A DNA stretch of 14,271 nucleotides, from positions 1-14,271 of the forward strand of contig URDK01000076.1 in the NCBI GenBank assembly GCA_900546485.1. Reading direction: 5' to 3'. How positions within the stretch are numbered: position 1 is the first letter of the stretch; every line of letters begins with the position of its first letter. Origin of the DNA: an uncultured Eubacteriales bacterium (GTDB lineage Bacteria; Bacillota; Clostridia; Oscillospirales; Oscillospiraceae). A program made the position numbers and the translations under genes. Under the pieces are notes generated by a model. The model did no database searches. It saw only the letters and a program-made list of their open reading frames with translations, and was not told the origin of the DNA. Positions 1 to 7,660 of this stretch are shown here, piece after piece.

Positions 1-24
1 ACCGCCCGCCGGGCGGCAAAAATA

Positions 25-53
25 TAGACATTGGCCTCCTGCCATAGTAAAAT
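25..53 (+). promoter_or_regulatory. Candidate promoter of the left radical SAM operon
   Basis: A -35-like TAGACA (25-30) and a -10-like TAAAAT (48-53) are separated by exactly 17 bases. Transcription would begin near base 60 and give a leader of about 50 bases before the GTG start at 113. The -10 lies in the loop of the inverted repeat at 33-66, so the two readings (promoter with operator, or terminator of an upstream gene) compete. Assigned from sequence match alone. Confidence 0.35.
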
Positions 54-77
54 ATTGCAGGAGGCCGCTTTATTTTG
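33..77 (+). terminator. Perfect 10-bp inverted repeat with T-rich tail
   Basis: GGCCTCCTGC (33-42) pairs perfectly with GCAGGAGGCC (57-66) around a 14-base AT-rich loop, and is followed by the T-rich GCTTTATTTTG. This is the form of an intrinsic terminator for a gene left of the window. The T-tract is interrupted, and the hairpin overlaps a promoter-like pair, so it could also be an operator or leader structure for the following operon. Confidence 0.5.
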
Positions 78-112
78 TTGACTATTCAATGTACGTCCGG
101 GAGGAAACAGCT

Positions 113-1372
113 GTGCTGCTTTACGTTACAAAGAGTGTGTGCCCTGTCTGCCTGAAAACGCTCACCGCGGAGATATCAGGGGACGCGGACGGGGTCTATA
201 TGGACAAGACCTGCCCGGAGCACGGGCGCTTTCACTCCCTCATCTGGGAGGACAGCGCGGAGAACTACCTGCGCTGGCTCGAATACGGCGGCATGAGGCC
301 GGAGGCCCTGCCCAAGACCGCGGAGGATGCAGAGCGTGTTCTCGCCGGGGCGGACTTTGCCGACTGCGCCTGCTGCCAGCCCGCCTCCTCGGCGCTGATG
401 ACCACCAACCGCTGCAACATGGACTGCCCCGTGTGCTTCACGCGGGATAAAAAGGAGCCCATACATGAGCCGGACCTTGAGACCTGCGAGCGGCTACTTC
501 GGGGATACCGGGCCCGCGCGGGCGAGGATGCCATCGTTGAGCTCTGCGGCGGTGAGCCGACGGTGAGGGAGGACATCTGCGAGCTGGCTTCTCTAGCAAG
601 GGACGTGGGCTTCGACTTCATCCAGCTCAACACCAACGGCATAAACCTTGCAAAAAGCCCCGAACTGTGCAGGCGCCTGCGCGAGAGCGGGGTCACTACG
701 GCCTACCTGGGCTTTGACGCCCTGACGGAGAAACCGTATTTTGCAAAGTACGGCAAGCCCATGCTCGACATCAAGAAGCGCGCGGTGGAAAACTGCGCCG
801 AGGCCGGCCTCGCCGTCGTGCTGGTGTGCTGCGTCATCCCCGGCGAGAACGACGGAGAGCTCGGCGCGATAGTCGAGTACGCGCGCGAGCACATGCCGGC
901 GGTGCGCGGTGTGTATTTCCAGCCGGTCAGCTACTTTGGCATCTACCCGGAGGACAAGATCCGCCGGATAACCATACCCGGGGTGATCCGCCGCGTGGCG
1001 GAGCAGCACCCGGACATCTCCGTGGCCGACTTCGGCCCCGGCACCTGCGAGCACCCTCAGTGCTCGTTCCAGGCCTGCTACATGAAGGACAAGCAGGGGC
1101 GGCTGCGTCCGCTTACGCGCTTTTCGCCCCGCAAGGCGGAGGGCGGCGCCGTGCACCATGTCCGCGCCAGCCTGAGAAAGAGCTGGCTTCCCGGCAAGAC
1201 CGAGCTGCTCACTGTGGGCGGCATGGCTTTCCAGGACGGCTCCAACATAGACCTCATGCGCGTGCGCAGGTGCACGATACAGATAATAGGCAGGGATGGC
1301 ACGCTTACGCCGCTGTGCAGCAAATACCTGAGCGGCTGCGGCGGGAGCCGCATCCTGCCTGGCATAGACTAA
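113..1372 (+). CDS. Radical SAM protein, TrsS/Tes-like, lacking the CPxxCGLC motif
   Basis: Predicted radical SAM enzyme of 419 residues with an unknown substrate. An N-terminal zinc- or iron-binding-type segment has CPVC (C10, C13) and CPEHG (C34, H37). The radical SAM cluster motif CNMDCPVC follows (C101, C105, C108), then CGGEPT and QLNTNG typical of the barrel, and a cysteine-bearing C-terminal part. The two other radical SAM proteins in the window have a CPxxCGLC motif just before the radical SAM motif; here only DCACC remains (C85, C87, C88). I chose the GTG at 113 because GGGAGG lies 8 bases upstream and it places the first CPxC where the paralogs have it (residue 10 against 12). The ATG at 89 has no ribosome site. 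It is the first gene of the operon, with the ligase gene 13 bases on. The family call is strong; the reaction is unknown. Confidence 0.85.
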   Translation: MLLYVTKSVCPVCLKTLTAEISGDADGVYMDKTCPEHGRFHSLIWEDSAENYLRWLEYGGMRPEALPKTAEDAERVLAGADFADCACCQPASSALMTTNRCNMDCPVCFTRDKKEPIHEPDLETCERLLRGYRARAGEDAIVELCGGEPTVREDICELASLARDVGFDFIQLNTNGINLAKSPELCRRLRESGVTTAYLGFDALTEKPYFAKYGKPMLDIKKRAVENCAEAGLAVVLVCCVIPGENDGELGAIVEYAREHMPAVRGVYFQPVSYFGIYPEDKIRRITIPGVIRRVAEQHPDISVADFGPGTCEHPQCSFQACYMKDKQGRLRPLTRFSPRKAEGGAVHHVRASLRKSWLPGKTELLTVGGMAFQDGSNIDLMRVRRCTIQIIGRDGTLTPLCSKYLSGCGGSRILPGID

Positions 1373-1385
1373 GGGGGAAACGCCG

Positions 1386-2732
1386 ATGTACGTCAGTCTT
1401 CAGGAGGGCCTTTACGACCTCTGCCGGCTGAGGATAGAAAAGGACGAGGAATTCAAGGCGCAGTCCACGCACGGGAGCTTCGACACCGTGGACGACGCGC
1501 TCTTTGACGAATACAAGCTCTGGCAGCTCAAGCAAACTGTCCGCCGCGTGCGGACCAAGAGCCCGTTTTACCGCCGCCTCTTTGAGAAGGCGGGGGTCAC
1601 GGAGGACGAGCTCCACAGCCTTGCAGACATAACAAAGCTGCCTTTCACTTTCCCGGCCGACCTCTCAGGCACGAGTTACAGCCTGCTGTGCACCTCCCAG
1701 AGCGAGGTGGAAAAGCCCGTGACCTTCTACTCCTCGGGCTCCACCGGCACGAAAAAGCGTATCTTCTTCTCCATGGCCGACATACAGAAGATACTCGACT
1801 TCCTGCCACGCGGCATGAACACGGTAATCGGCCGCGACGAGGCGCGGGTGCTGGTGTTTTTGCAGAACTCCCAGGGCCGCGGCATAGGCAGCATCCTGGC
1901 CCAGAGCCTCAACGCCTTTGGCATGCAGGGCTGGACGGCCGACCTACAGGACAGCACGGACGACATCCTCCGCACCACCATGGAGCACAAAATAAACGTC
2001 TGGTTCGGAGACGCCATCACCATCTACCGCGCCACCCGCGTGCTCGAGAAGCAGGCTGACCTCCGCTCGCTCGGTATGCAGTGCATTTTCATCACCATGT
2101 CGAACATACCACAGAGCATGATAGACTACCTGCACTCGGCCTGGGGCTGCCGCGTTTCGACGCACTACGGCCTCACAGAGAGCGGCTGGGGCCTCGCGGT
2201 CGACTGCGACGTCTGCCCCGGCTACCACTACGACGAGCTCGACCACATCGTCGAGGTCGTGGACCCCGAGACCGGCGGGCCCGTGCCCGAGGGTCAGGAG
2301 GGCGAGGTCGTGCTCACGAACATATCGCGGGAGTGCATGCCGCTCATCCGTTACCGCACCGGCGACATCGCTACGCTGACGAGGAGCGTCTGCGGCAGTC
2401 ACCTCATGACGCTGGGCCACATCCGCCGCCGCAAGGAGGGCGCGACGGAGTATAACGGCCACTACATCTACCCCGCGCTCTTTGACGAGGTGCTCTTCTC
2501 CACGGACGGGCTGCTCGACTACCGCATCTTCCTCGAGAGCGGGCGAGTCAGCCTCGACGTAGAGGTGCTCGACGAGGCGGCGTTCGACGCAAAGGGACTG
2601 AAAAAGAGGCTCATGGCGCTGCCCTTTATGGCCGGGGCGCCGGAGATAGAGCTCAAGCTGCTGAAGATCGGCGCGCTCAGGGAGCACTGCTACGAGAAAA
2701 AGCGCATATTGGAGAGGGAAAGCCATGAGTGA
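1386..2732 (+). CDS. AMP-forming acyl-CoA ligase-like enzyme (PaaK/DVU_1553-like)
   Basis: Member of the adenylate-forming superfamily, 448 residues, expected to activate a carboxylate with ATP and probably pass it to CoA or another thiol. The nucleotide loop SSGSTGTKK is at 116-124, the HYGLTES adenine/acyl motif at 260-266, and RYRTGD with its ribose-binding aspartate at 323-327. The length is close to phenylacetate-CoA ligases. The C-terminus (HCYEKKRILE) carries lysines where the catalytic A10 lysine would be expected, but the usual PxxxxGK form is not present. GGGGG lies 8 bases before the ATG. The gene overlaps the next radical SAM gene by 8 bases, so the two are probably translationally coupled. 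A second ligase in the minus-strand operon is a clear paralog in type. The substrate cannot be read from sequence. Confidence 0.85.
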   Translation: MYVSLQEGLYDLCRLRIEKDEEFKAQSTHGSFDTVDDALFDEYKLWQLKQTVRRVRTKSPFYRRLFEKAGVTEDELHSLADITKLPFTFPADLSGTSYSLLCTSQSEVEKPVTFYSSGSTGTKKRIFFSMADIQKILDFLPRGMNTVIGRDEARVLVFLQNSQGRGIGSILAQSLNAFGMQGWTADLQDSTDDILRTTMEHKINVWFGDAITIYRATRVLEKQADLRSLGMQCIFITMSNIPQSMIDYLHSAWGCRVSTHYGLTESGWGLAVDCDVCPGYHYDELDHIVEVVDPETGGPVPEGQEGEVVLTNISRECMPLIRYRTGDIATLTRSVCGSHLMTLGHIRRRKEGATEYNGHYIYPALFDEVLFSTDGLLDYRIFLESGRVSLDVEVLDEAAFDAKGLKKRLMALPFMAGAPEIELKLLKIGALREHCYEKKRILERESHE

Positions 2733-4041
2733 TATACTCCACGAGACAGAAAGCCTCTGCCCGGTCTGTTTGAAAAAGATACCCGCCCGGTATGAGCGGA
2801 TAGACGGCAAGGCGTATATGATAAAGGAGTGCCCGGAGCACGGCGAGTTCAAGGTGCTGTTCTGGCGGGACGCGGACATGTACGAGAGCTGGATGCGCCA
2901 GGGCGTGCACGCCCCCGCGCGCGACCACGGCCGCCCGGAAAAGCGCGGCTGCCCATTTGACTGCGGGCTCTGCGACGAGCACCGCAGCGGCACCTGCACC
3001 AGCATCCTCGAGATAACCTACCGCTGCAACATGAACTGCAACATCTGCTTTGCGGACGCGAACGCCGAGAAGTTCGAGCCGGATATCGGCCAGATACGGA
3101 AGATGTATTCCACCGCCCTGGGCTCGAATCCCTATTGCAGCGTGCAGCTCTCCGGCGGCGAGCCCACCGTCCGCGACGACCTGCCCGAGATAGTGCGCCT
3201 CGGCAAGGAGCTGGGCGTCGCCCATCTTCAGGTCAACACCAACGGCATACGCATAGCGCAGGACATTGAATACCTCCGCGCGCTCCGCGACGCGGGGCTG
3301 GACCTCATATATCTCCAGTTCGACGGCCTTGACGACAGCATCTACCGCACCGTCCGCGGCCGGGATATGCTGGACATCAAGCTCAAGGCCATTGAAAACT
3401 GCGAAAAGCTGGGCGTGGGTATCCTCCTGGTGCCGGTGGTCATCCCCGGCGTGAATCTTCACCGCCTGGGCGAGATAGTCCGCTTTGCGAAGGGGCACAT
3501 CCCGACGATAAAGGGTATACACTTCCAGCCCGTGAGCTATTTCGGCCGCTTTCCCGGTCAGACGCCGCCGGACGAGAGCCGCTGCGGTCTTTCCGACGTC
3601 ATCCACGCCCTGTGTGAGCAGTGCCCGGACGAGCTCAAGCTGGAGCACTTCGTCCCGCGTAAGCAGTTCGACCCGCACTGCGACTTCTCGAGCACCTATT
3701 ACCTCGACGAGAACGGAGCCCTTGTCGCCATGTCCAAGTTCTCCCAGAACGACGGGGATACGGAGAAGACGGATTTTGTGGAAAAGACGAACAAATACAC
3801 CGTCAAGCGCTGGAAATTCCAGCAGGACCGCCCGGCGGACACTCCGCTCATGCGCTTTGCCATGCGGACGCTGACGCACTCCTTCTGCATCTCGGGCATG
3901 GGCTTCCAGGACGTGTGGAACATAGACTTGGGCAGGCTCCATGGCTGCTGCGTACATATGATAACAGGCGAGGGCGAGATAGTGCCCTTCTGCGCTTTCC
4001 ACCTCACCAGCGCGAGCGGCGAGAGGCTGTATTCAAACTAG
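2725..4041 (+). CDS. Radical SAM protein, TrsS/Tes-like, full cysteine set
   Basis: Predicted radical SAM enzyme, 438 residues. In order it has CPVC (C12, C15), CPEHG (C36, H39), CPFDCGLCDEH (C76, C80, C83, H86), the radical SAM motif CNMNCNICF (C101, C105, C108), SGGEPT, QVNTNG and the FQPVSYFGR segment. A C-terminal region holds further cysteines. This layout is that of the TrsS and Tes/MJ0619 group, in which extra cysteines bind additional iron-sulfur clusters and a metal site. It resembles the minus-strand protein at 11897-13180 closely: both contain SGGEPT followed by RDDLPEIVRLG. GGAGAGG lies 7 bases before the ATG, and the gene starts inside the ligase gene. It probably works with the 113-1372 protein, perhaps as a pair, but the reaction is unknown. 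Confidence 0.87.
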   Translation: MSDILHETESLCPVCLKKIPARYERIDGKAYMIKECPEHGEFKVLFWRDADMYESWMRQGVHAPARDHGRPEKRGCPFDCGLCDEHRSGTCTSILEITYRCNMNCNICFADANAEKFEPDIGQIRKMYSTALGSNPYCSVQLSGGEPTVRDDLPEIVRLGKELGVAHLQVNTNGIRIAQDIEYLRALRDAGLDLIYLQFDGLDDSIYRTVRGRDMLDIKLKAIENCEKLGVGILLVPVVIPGVNLHRLGEIVRFAKGHIPTIKGIHFQPVSYFGRFPGQTPPDESRCGLSDVIHALCEQCPDELKLEHFVPRKQFDPHCDFSSTYYLDENGALVAMSKFSQNDGDTEKTDFVEKTNKYTVKRWKFQQDRPADTPLMRFAMRTLTHSFCISGMGFQDVWNIDLGRLHGCCVHMITGEGEIVPFCAFHLTSASGERLYSN

Positions 4042-4050
4042 GAGGCGGCC

Positions 4051-4248
4051 ATGAAGCTCAATATTGAACGCAAGACGACGGTGGGACAGGCCCTTGCGGC
4101 CGAGCCCAGGCTCTATGGAGCGCTGCTCTCGCTCGGGCTTTGCTGCGTGGATGAGAACACCGTAATGTGGACGATGGAACGGCTGGCGGAGGAGGTCGGC
4201 GTGGATGCCGACGGGCTTTGCGCGGCGCTCAACGGTAAGCAGCCATGA
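4051..4248 (+). CDS. Small DUF1858-like protein
   Basis: A 65-residue soluble protein resembling DUF1858 domains: an initial TTVGQALAAEP stretch, a central GLCCVDE, and a C-terminal LAEEVGVDADGLCAALN, matching the usual pattern that ends in a leucine-asparagine pair. In typical DUF1858 proteins the centre is a CxGC-type pair; here the second cysteine is replaced (CCVDE), so any metal or redox role would differ. GGAGG lies 5 bases before the ATG. The stop codon overlaps the start of the sirtuin gene by four bases (ATGA), which implies coupled translation. Too short for a firm function; the family call rests on pattern resemblance. Confidence 0.65.
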   Translation: MKLNIERKTTVGQALAAEPRLYGALLSLGLCCVDENTVMWTMERLAEEVGVDADGLCAALNGKQP

Positions 4249-5009
4249 CGGAAAACGAGCGCAAATGCCTCGAGGTGAGCCGAATGCTGCTCTCGGCAAG
4301 GTACGCCGTGTTTTTTGGCGGCGCCGGGGTCTCCACGGACAGCGGGCTGGCCGACTTCCGCAGCGCAAAGGGCGGGCTATACAACCAGCCCAGCGGCTAC
4401 GGCGTCTCGCCCGAGGAGATACTCACCCCAGCCTTTTACGAGGCTCATCCCGCGGAGTTCTTCGACTACTACCGCACCAAGCTCCTGAACCTCGCCGCGC
4501 CGCCCAACAGCGTCCACTACGCCCTGGCGGAGCTTGAGGCTCAGGGACTCATAAAGTGCGTCATAACCCAGAATGCGGACAACCTGCACCAGCGCGCGGG
4601 GAGCCGGAAGGTCATAGACATCCACGGCAACGTCTGCATCAACACCTGCCCCGGCTGCGGAAAGCGCTTTCCGCCCGAGGTGGTGGCGGACTGTGAAGGC
4701 GTGCCGCGCTGCGACGTGTGCGGCGGTATCATCCGCCCAGGTATCCTGCTCTTCGGTGAGATACCGGACATGCGCCTCATCATGGACGCCATCCGCGAGC
4801 TCAACCGCGCGGATCTGCTGATCATAGGCGGCACCTCCCTCAAGGTCAGCAGCGCGCCGCGCCTGCTCGACCGCTTCCGCGGGCGCATGGTCATAATCAA
4901 CGACGAACCTACGCCCTTCGACAACAGGGCAGACCTCGTTATACGCTGGTGTGTGGCCGAGGCATTTGAAAGCATTCGGCAGGGATTGCAGAAAGGAGAA
5001 ACTAACTGA
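4245..5009 (+). CDS. Sirtuin, NAD-dependent protein deacylase (Sir2 family)
   Basis: Sirtuins remove acetyl or other acyl groups from protein lysines using NAD. This 254-residue protein has the full set: GAGVSTDSGLADFRS NAD-binding motif (26-40), TQNADNLHQ (107-115), catalytic H126 in IDIHGN, a four-cysteine zinc site (C134, C137, C155, C158), FGE (169-171), GTSLKV (195-200) and a C-terminal INDEPTP stretch. Two substitutions in otherwise invariant motifs stand out: GLADFRS where GIPDFRS is usual, and QNAD where QNID is usual. The essential histidine and aspartate remain. It overlaps the DUF1858-like gene by four bases and the GTPase gene by one. Bacterial sirtuins are known to reactivate acylated AMP-forming CoA ligases, so the ligase at 1386-2732 is a natural candidate target, by inference. 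Confidence 0.93.
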   Translation: MTENERKCLEVSRMLLSARYAVFFGGAGVSTDSGLADFRSAKGGLYNQPSGYGVSPEEILTPAFYEAHPAEFFDYYRTKLLNLAAPPNSVHYALAELEAQGLIKCVITQNADNLHQRAGSRKVIDIHGNVCINTCPGCGKRFPPEVVADCEGVPRCDVCGGIIRPGILLFGEIPDMRLIMDAIRELNRADLLIIGGTSLKVSSAPRLLDRFRGRMVIINDEPTPFDNRADLVIRWCVAEAFESIRQGLQKGETN

Positions 5010-6127
5010 TGGCTAAGACCAAATATATGGTGACGAGCGGATTCCTGGGCGCGGGCAAGACCACGTCCATGCTCGCCTTTGCGCGCTCCATCAACGCGCG
5101 CTGGGGCAAGGCAGCGATACTTGCAAACGACCTCGGCGCTAGCAACATCGTGGACGCGGACTATACCGCTACCAGCGACGTGCTGACCACCAGTATCGCG
5201 GGCAACTGCATATGCTACCAGCATGAGAACCTGGTGGACAAGCTTCGCCAGCTCGCCGGCGGCGGGGCGAACGTCATTTTCTCCGACATCCCCGGCTGCG
5301 GCATCGGCGCGCTGGACCATGTGTATCTCCAGCTCGCTGAGCGTGAGGGGGACGAGTTCGAGCTCATGCCCTTCACCTGCATAGTGGACCCGGAGCGGAT
5401 GCGCATGCTGATGGAGGGCGAGGGCGACATTAATCTGCCCGCTGAGATGCGCTTCCTGCTGGACGCACAGATGGCCGAGGCGGATCTCATCGTTCTCAAC
5501 AAGGTCGACCTTTTGAGCCCCTCCGAGCTGGAAAAGCGCCTGGCGCTCATCCGCACGCTGCACCCGGACACGCCCGTCATGACCATGTCTGCCCGCACGG
5601 GCGAGGGCGTGGACGCCGTTGTCGACTACCTCATGACCCACGAGGCCGCGGCCGAACACCGCGAGATAGGCTACGGCTCCGAGGCCTTCATGGCGGCCGA
5701 GCGGCTGCTGAGCTGGTATAACCGCCGTGTGTTCCTCGAGCAGCGCGAGGACCGGAACCTTGACTTCAATGCTGTGCTCGGCGAACTCTTCGAGGCGATA
5801 CGCTCCGGGCTTAAGGCCAAGGGCGGCAATGTACCGCACCTCAAGATGTTTGCTTCCGGCGTGGGAGACGACTTCTTCAAGGCCAGCCTCATCGGAATTG
5901 ACTACCCGGTCGAGTACGACCACAAGCTGACCGCAGAGTACAGCGCGCTCTCCGTCATCATCAATGCCCGCGCGGCGGCCGAGTCCGAGACCGTGTCGGC
6001 CGTGGTGGACGACGCACTGGACACCATAGCTCAGAAATATGCCCTGCGCGAGCGCACCTTCTTCCTTGAAAACTTCGGCATGATGGAAGAGGGCCGCGGC
6101 AACGGAGGCAGGGCCTCCAGATATTGA
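5009..6127 (+). CDS. P-loop GTPase of the CobW/HypB/UreG (G3E) type
   Basis: Predicted GTPase of 372 residues. It has a Walker A GFLGAGKTT (11-19), a Walker B-like DIPGCG (93-98), the guanine-specifying NKVD (164-167) and a SARTGEG G5-like segment (194-200). The GNCICY at 66-70 sits where CobW-type metallochaperones have CxCC; here the last cysteine is tyrosine. G3E proteins deliver metals or help load cofactors into enzymes, so a role in maturing an enzyme of this operon is reasonable but not shown. The C-terminal half (about 210-372) is not one I recognise. The start overlaps the sirtuin stop (TGATG), with AGGAG about 11 bases upstream. Confidence 0.82.
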   Translation: MAKTKYMVTSGFLGAGKTTSMLAFARSINARWGKAAILANDLGASNIVDADYTATSDVLTTSIAGNCICYQHENLVDKLRQLAGGGANVIFSDIPGCGIGALDHVYLQLAEREGDEFELMPFTCIVDPERMRMLMEGEGDINLPAEMRFLLDAQMAEADLIVLNKVDLLSPSELEKRLALIRTLHPDTPVMTMSARTGEGVDAVVDYLMTHEAAAEHREIGYGSEAFMAAERLLSWYNRRVFLEQREDRNLDFNAVLGELFEAIRSGLKAKGGNVPHLKMFASGVGDDFFKASLIGIDYPVEYDHKLTAEYSALSVIINARAAAESETVSAVVDDALDTIAQKYALRERTFFLENFGMMEEGRGNGGRASRY

Positions 6128-6152
6128 GGTCTCGCTGGGAAGGAGGAAACTC

Positions 6153-6866
6153 ATGGCCGAGCCGATGATAGAGGTGTTCTCGAGGCGGAAGGATCGCTTC
6201 CGCATGCTCGAGGAGGGAACGTATGCGGCCGGCTGGCGCAGCGGGGAGCTCAAGCTGCTCGAAGTCGGCTGCGCCGTGGGCGACGCGGCCGCGCACCTGG
6301 CCTCGACCCTGTCAGTTACGGTGACGGGAGTGGATCAGGACGCGGAGCTCATAGCCCGCGCCGTGGAGAAGCATGCCGCGCTCTCGGAGCGCTGCCGCTT
6401 CCTCTGCGCCGACGCGCGGGCGCTTCCGTTCAGGAACGGGAGCTTCGACGGGGCTTACAGCGAAGCGGCGTTCTCGGTCATACCAGATAAGGAAGCCGTT
6501 GCTCGCGAATATGCGCGGGTGCTCCGCCCGGGCGGAAGGCTGCTCATCAACGATTTCTGCGCCCGCTCGGAGCCCGACCCGGAGCTGCGTGCCCAGGTAT
6601 CACAGATACCCTGCTTTGCCGGGGTGCAGACACTGCCGGAATATGAGCGCATCCTCTGTGCGGCGGGTTTCAGGCTCATCAGCGCCGACGAAGATTATTC
6701 AGAGTTCATGCGCATAATACTGCACGTGAGCCGCGAATACGGCGTGAGGCCCGGGGAGACCGGCGGCTATCTCGCGCAGACCTTCGGCTCCGCCCCGACA
6801 GACAGCGGCTTTTTCAAATCCGCGAGGATGAGCTATTGCCAGCTCATTCTGGAAAAACCTGAATAA
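6153..6866 (+). CDS. Class I SAM-dependent methyltransferase
   Basis: A 237-residue Rossmann-fold methyltransferase. The SAM-binding motif I is LLEVGCAVGD (35-44), the acidic ribose contact GVDQD is at 59-63, DARALPF follows near 85, and LRPGGRLLINDF marks the motif III strand. The substrate is unknown. It is last in the left operon, 25 bases after the GTPase, with AAGGAGG about 7 bases before the ATG. It fills the place that the TrsM-like methyltransferase has in the right-hand operon, although the two differ in length and N-terminus. A hairpin follows the stop codon. The family is sure; the partner and target are inference. Confidence 0.85.
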   Translation: MAEPMIEVFSRRKDRFRMLEEGTYAAGWRSGELKLLEVGCAVGDAAAHLASTLSVTVTGVDQDAELIARAVEKHAALSERCRFLCADARALPFRNGSFDGAYSEAAFSVIPDKEAVAREYARVLRPGGRLLINDFCARSEPDPELRAQVSQIPCFAGVQTLPEYERILCAAGFRLISADEDYSEFMRIILHVSREYGVRPGETGGYLAQTFGSAPTDSGFFKSARMSYCQLILEKPE

Positions 6867-6874
6867 AAATGGCG

Positions 6875-6906
6875 CCGGCGTCAGTACTAAGAGCGACTGA
6901 CGCCGG
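6875..6906 (+). terminator. Hairpin after the left operon
   Basis: CCGGCGTCAGT (6875-6885) pairs perfectly with ACTGACGCCGG (6896-6906) over a 10-base loop, starting 8 bases after the methyltransferase stop codon. The following AATTATATCTATTCT is AT-rich but not a clean T-run, so this is a terminator-like hairpin of moderate quality. Confidence 0.65.
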
Positions 6907-6945
6907 AATTATATCTATTCTGCCTAAAAACATCTTTATATTTCC

Positions 6946-6974
6946 TTTACACAGAGAGCGGTATAGGGTATTAT
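6946..6974 (+). promoter_or_regulatory. Sigma-70-type promoter of the lysoplasmalogenase gene
   Basis: TTTACA (6946-6951) and TATTAT (6969-6974) are separated by exactly 17 bases. The -10 overlaps an upstream in-frame ATG at 6973, which argues that translation begins at 7003 instead. Confidence 0.7.
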
Positions 6975-7002
6975 GGTGCCGGACTATACTTGGGAGGTTA
7001 AC

Positions 7003-7653
7003 ATGATAATTGCGCTCTCTGCCGCACTTGGGGCGGCATCTGTTACGCACCTGGCGGCCTGCGGACTGGGCAAAAGCAGACTGCGTTACTTCACCAAGCT
7101 GCTGCTAATGCCGCTTGTGGCTGCGCTCTACTGCGCGCTGGTAGATCGTCCGGCGCCCGCCGTGCTGGCAGCTATGTTCTGCGGCTGGGCCGGTGATTTC
7201 TTCATGATCTACAAGCATCGCGACGCCTTCCTCGCCGCCGGTATGGCCGCCTTCGGCCTGGGACATATCCTCTACGTCGCACGCATAGGCGTGATCGCCG
7301 CCGCGGCGCAGCCGAGGCTCTTCACCGCCCTGGCCGGAACGCTGGTGCCGGGCGCTGTGGCCATAATCATCTTCGTGGTGCTCCGGCGCCGCATCCCGAA
7401 GCAGCTCCGGCTGCCGGGCCTGCTGTACGGCCTGCTGCTCGCCTCGCTCGGCTCCGCCGCGTTCATCGCGCTCCGCGCGGGTGCGCCCGGCGGCGCGTAC
7501 CTGCTTGCGGGCGGCTGCCTCTTCCTCTGCTCCGACGGCATCCTCTCCTTCGAGACCTTCCGGGACGGCGACAGCAACGCCGCCGACGTGGCCGTCATGC
7601 TCACCTACATAGCTGCACAGACCCTGCTCGCCATAGGCTTTTCCATGGGCTGA
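7003..7653 (+). CDS. Lysoplasmalogenase-like membrane protein (YhhN/TMEM86 family)
   Basis: Integral membrane protein of 216 residues with about seven or eight hydrophobic segments. The YhhN family hydrolyses the vinyl-ether bond of lysoplasmalogens in characterised members. Family signatures seen are TKLLLMPL, the GWAGDFFMI segment with its aspartate, FGLGHILYVA with its histidine and tyrosine, LFLCSDGILS, and TYIAAQTLLAIG near the C-terminus. GGGAGG lies 5 bases before the ATG at 7003. It has its own promoter and a hairpin after it, so it is a single-gene unit. Plasmalogens are common in anaerobic clostridia, which fits. The enzymatic call is by family; bacterial members may have other lipid roles. 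Confidence 0.82.
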   Translation: MIIALSAALGAASVTHLAACGLGKSRLRYFTKLLLMPLVAALYCALVDRPAPAVLAAMFCGWAGDFFMIYKHRDAFLAAGMAAFGLGHILYVARIGVIAAAAQPRLFTALAGTLVPGAVAIIIFVVLRRRIPKQLRLPGLLYGLLLASLGSAAFIALRAGAPGGAYLLAGGCLFLCSDGILSFETFRDGDSNAADVAVMLTYIAAQTLLAIGFSMG

Positions 7654-7660
7654 TAAGCTC

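Noticed and set aside
2..16. CCGCCCG/CGGGCGG palindrome at the left edge as a terminator
   Set aside because: It is followed by an A-run, not T-rich sequence, and is only a short GC-rich self-complement. It may be the end of an upstream gene.
89..112. ATG at 89 as the start of the first radical SAM gene
   Set aside because: No ribosome site precedes it, whereas GGGAGG lies 8 bases before the GTG at 113, and the shorter N-terminus matches the paralogs.
1944..6253. Long minus-strand open frames opposite the left operon (1944-3005, 2677-4002, 4541-6253)
   Set aside because: They lie fully opposite well-supported genes with clear motifs, show no recognisable domains and are typical of high-GC antisense frames.
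6973..7002. ATG at 6973 as the lysoplasmalogenase start
   Set aside because: It overlaps the -10 of the promoter and lacks a ribosome site; GGGAGG precedes the ATG at 7003.
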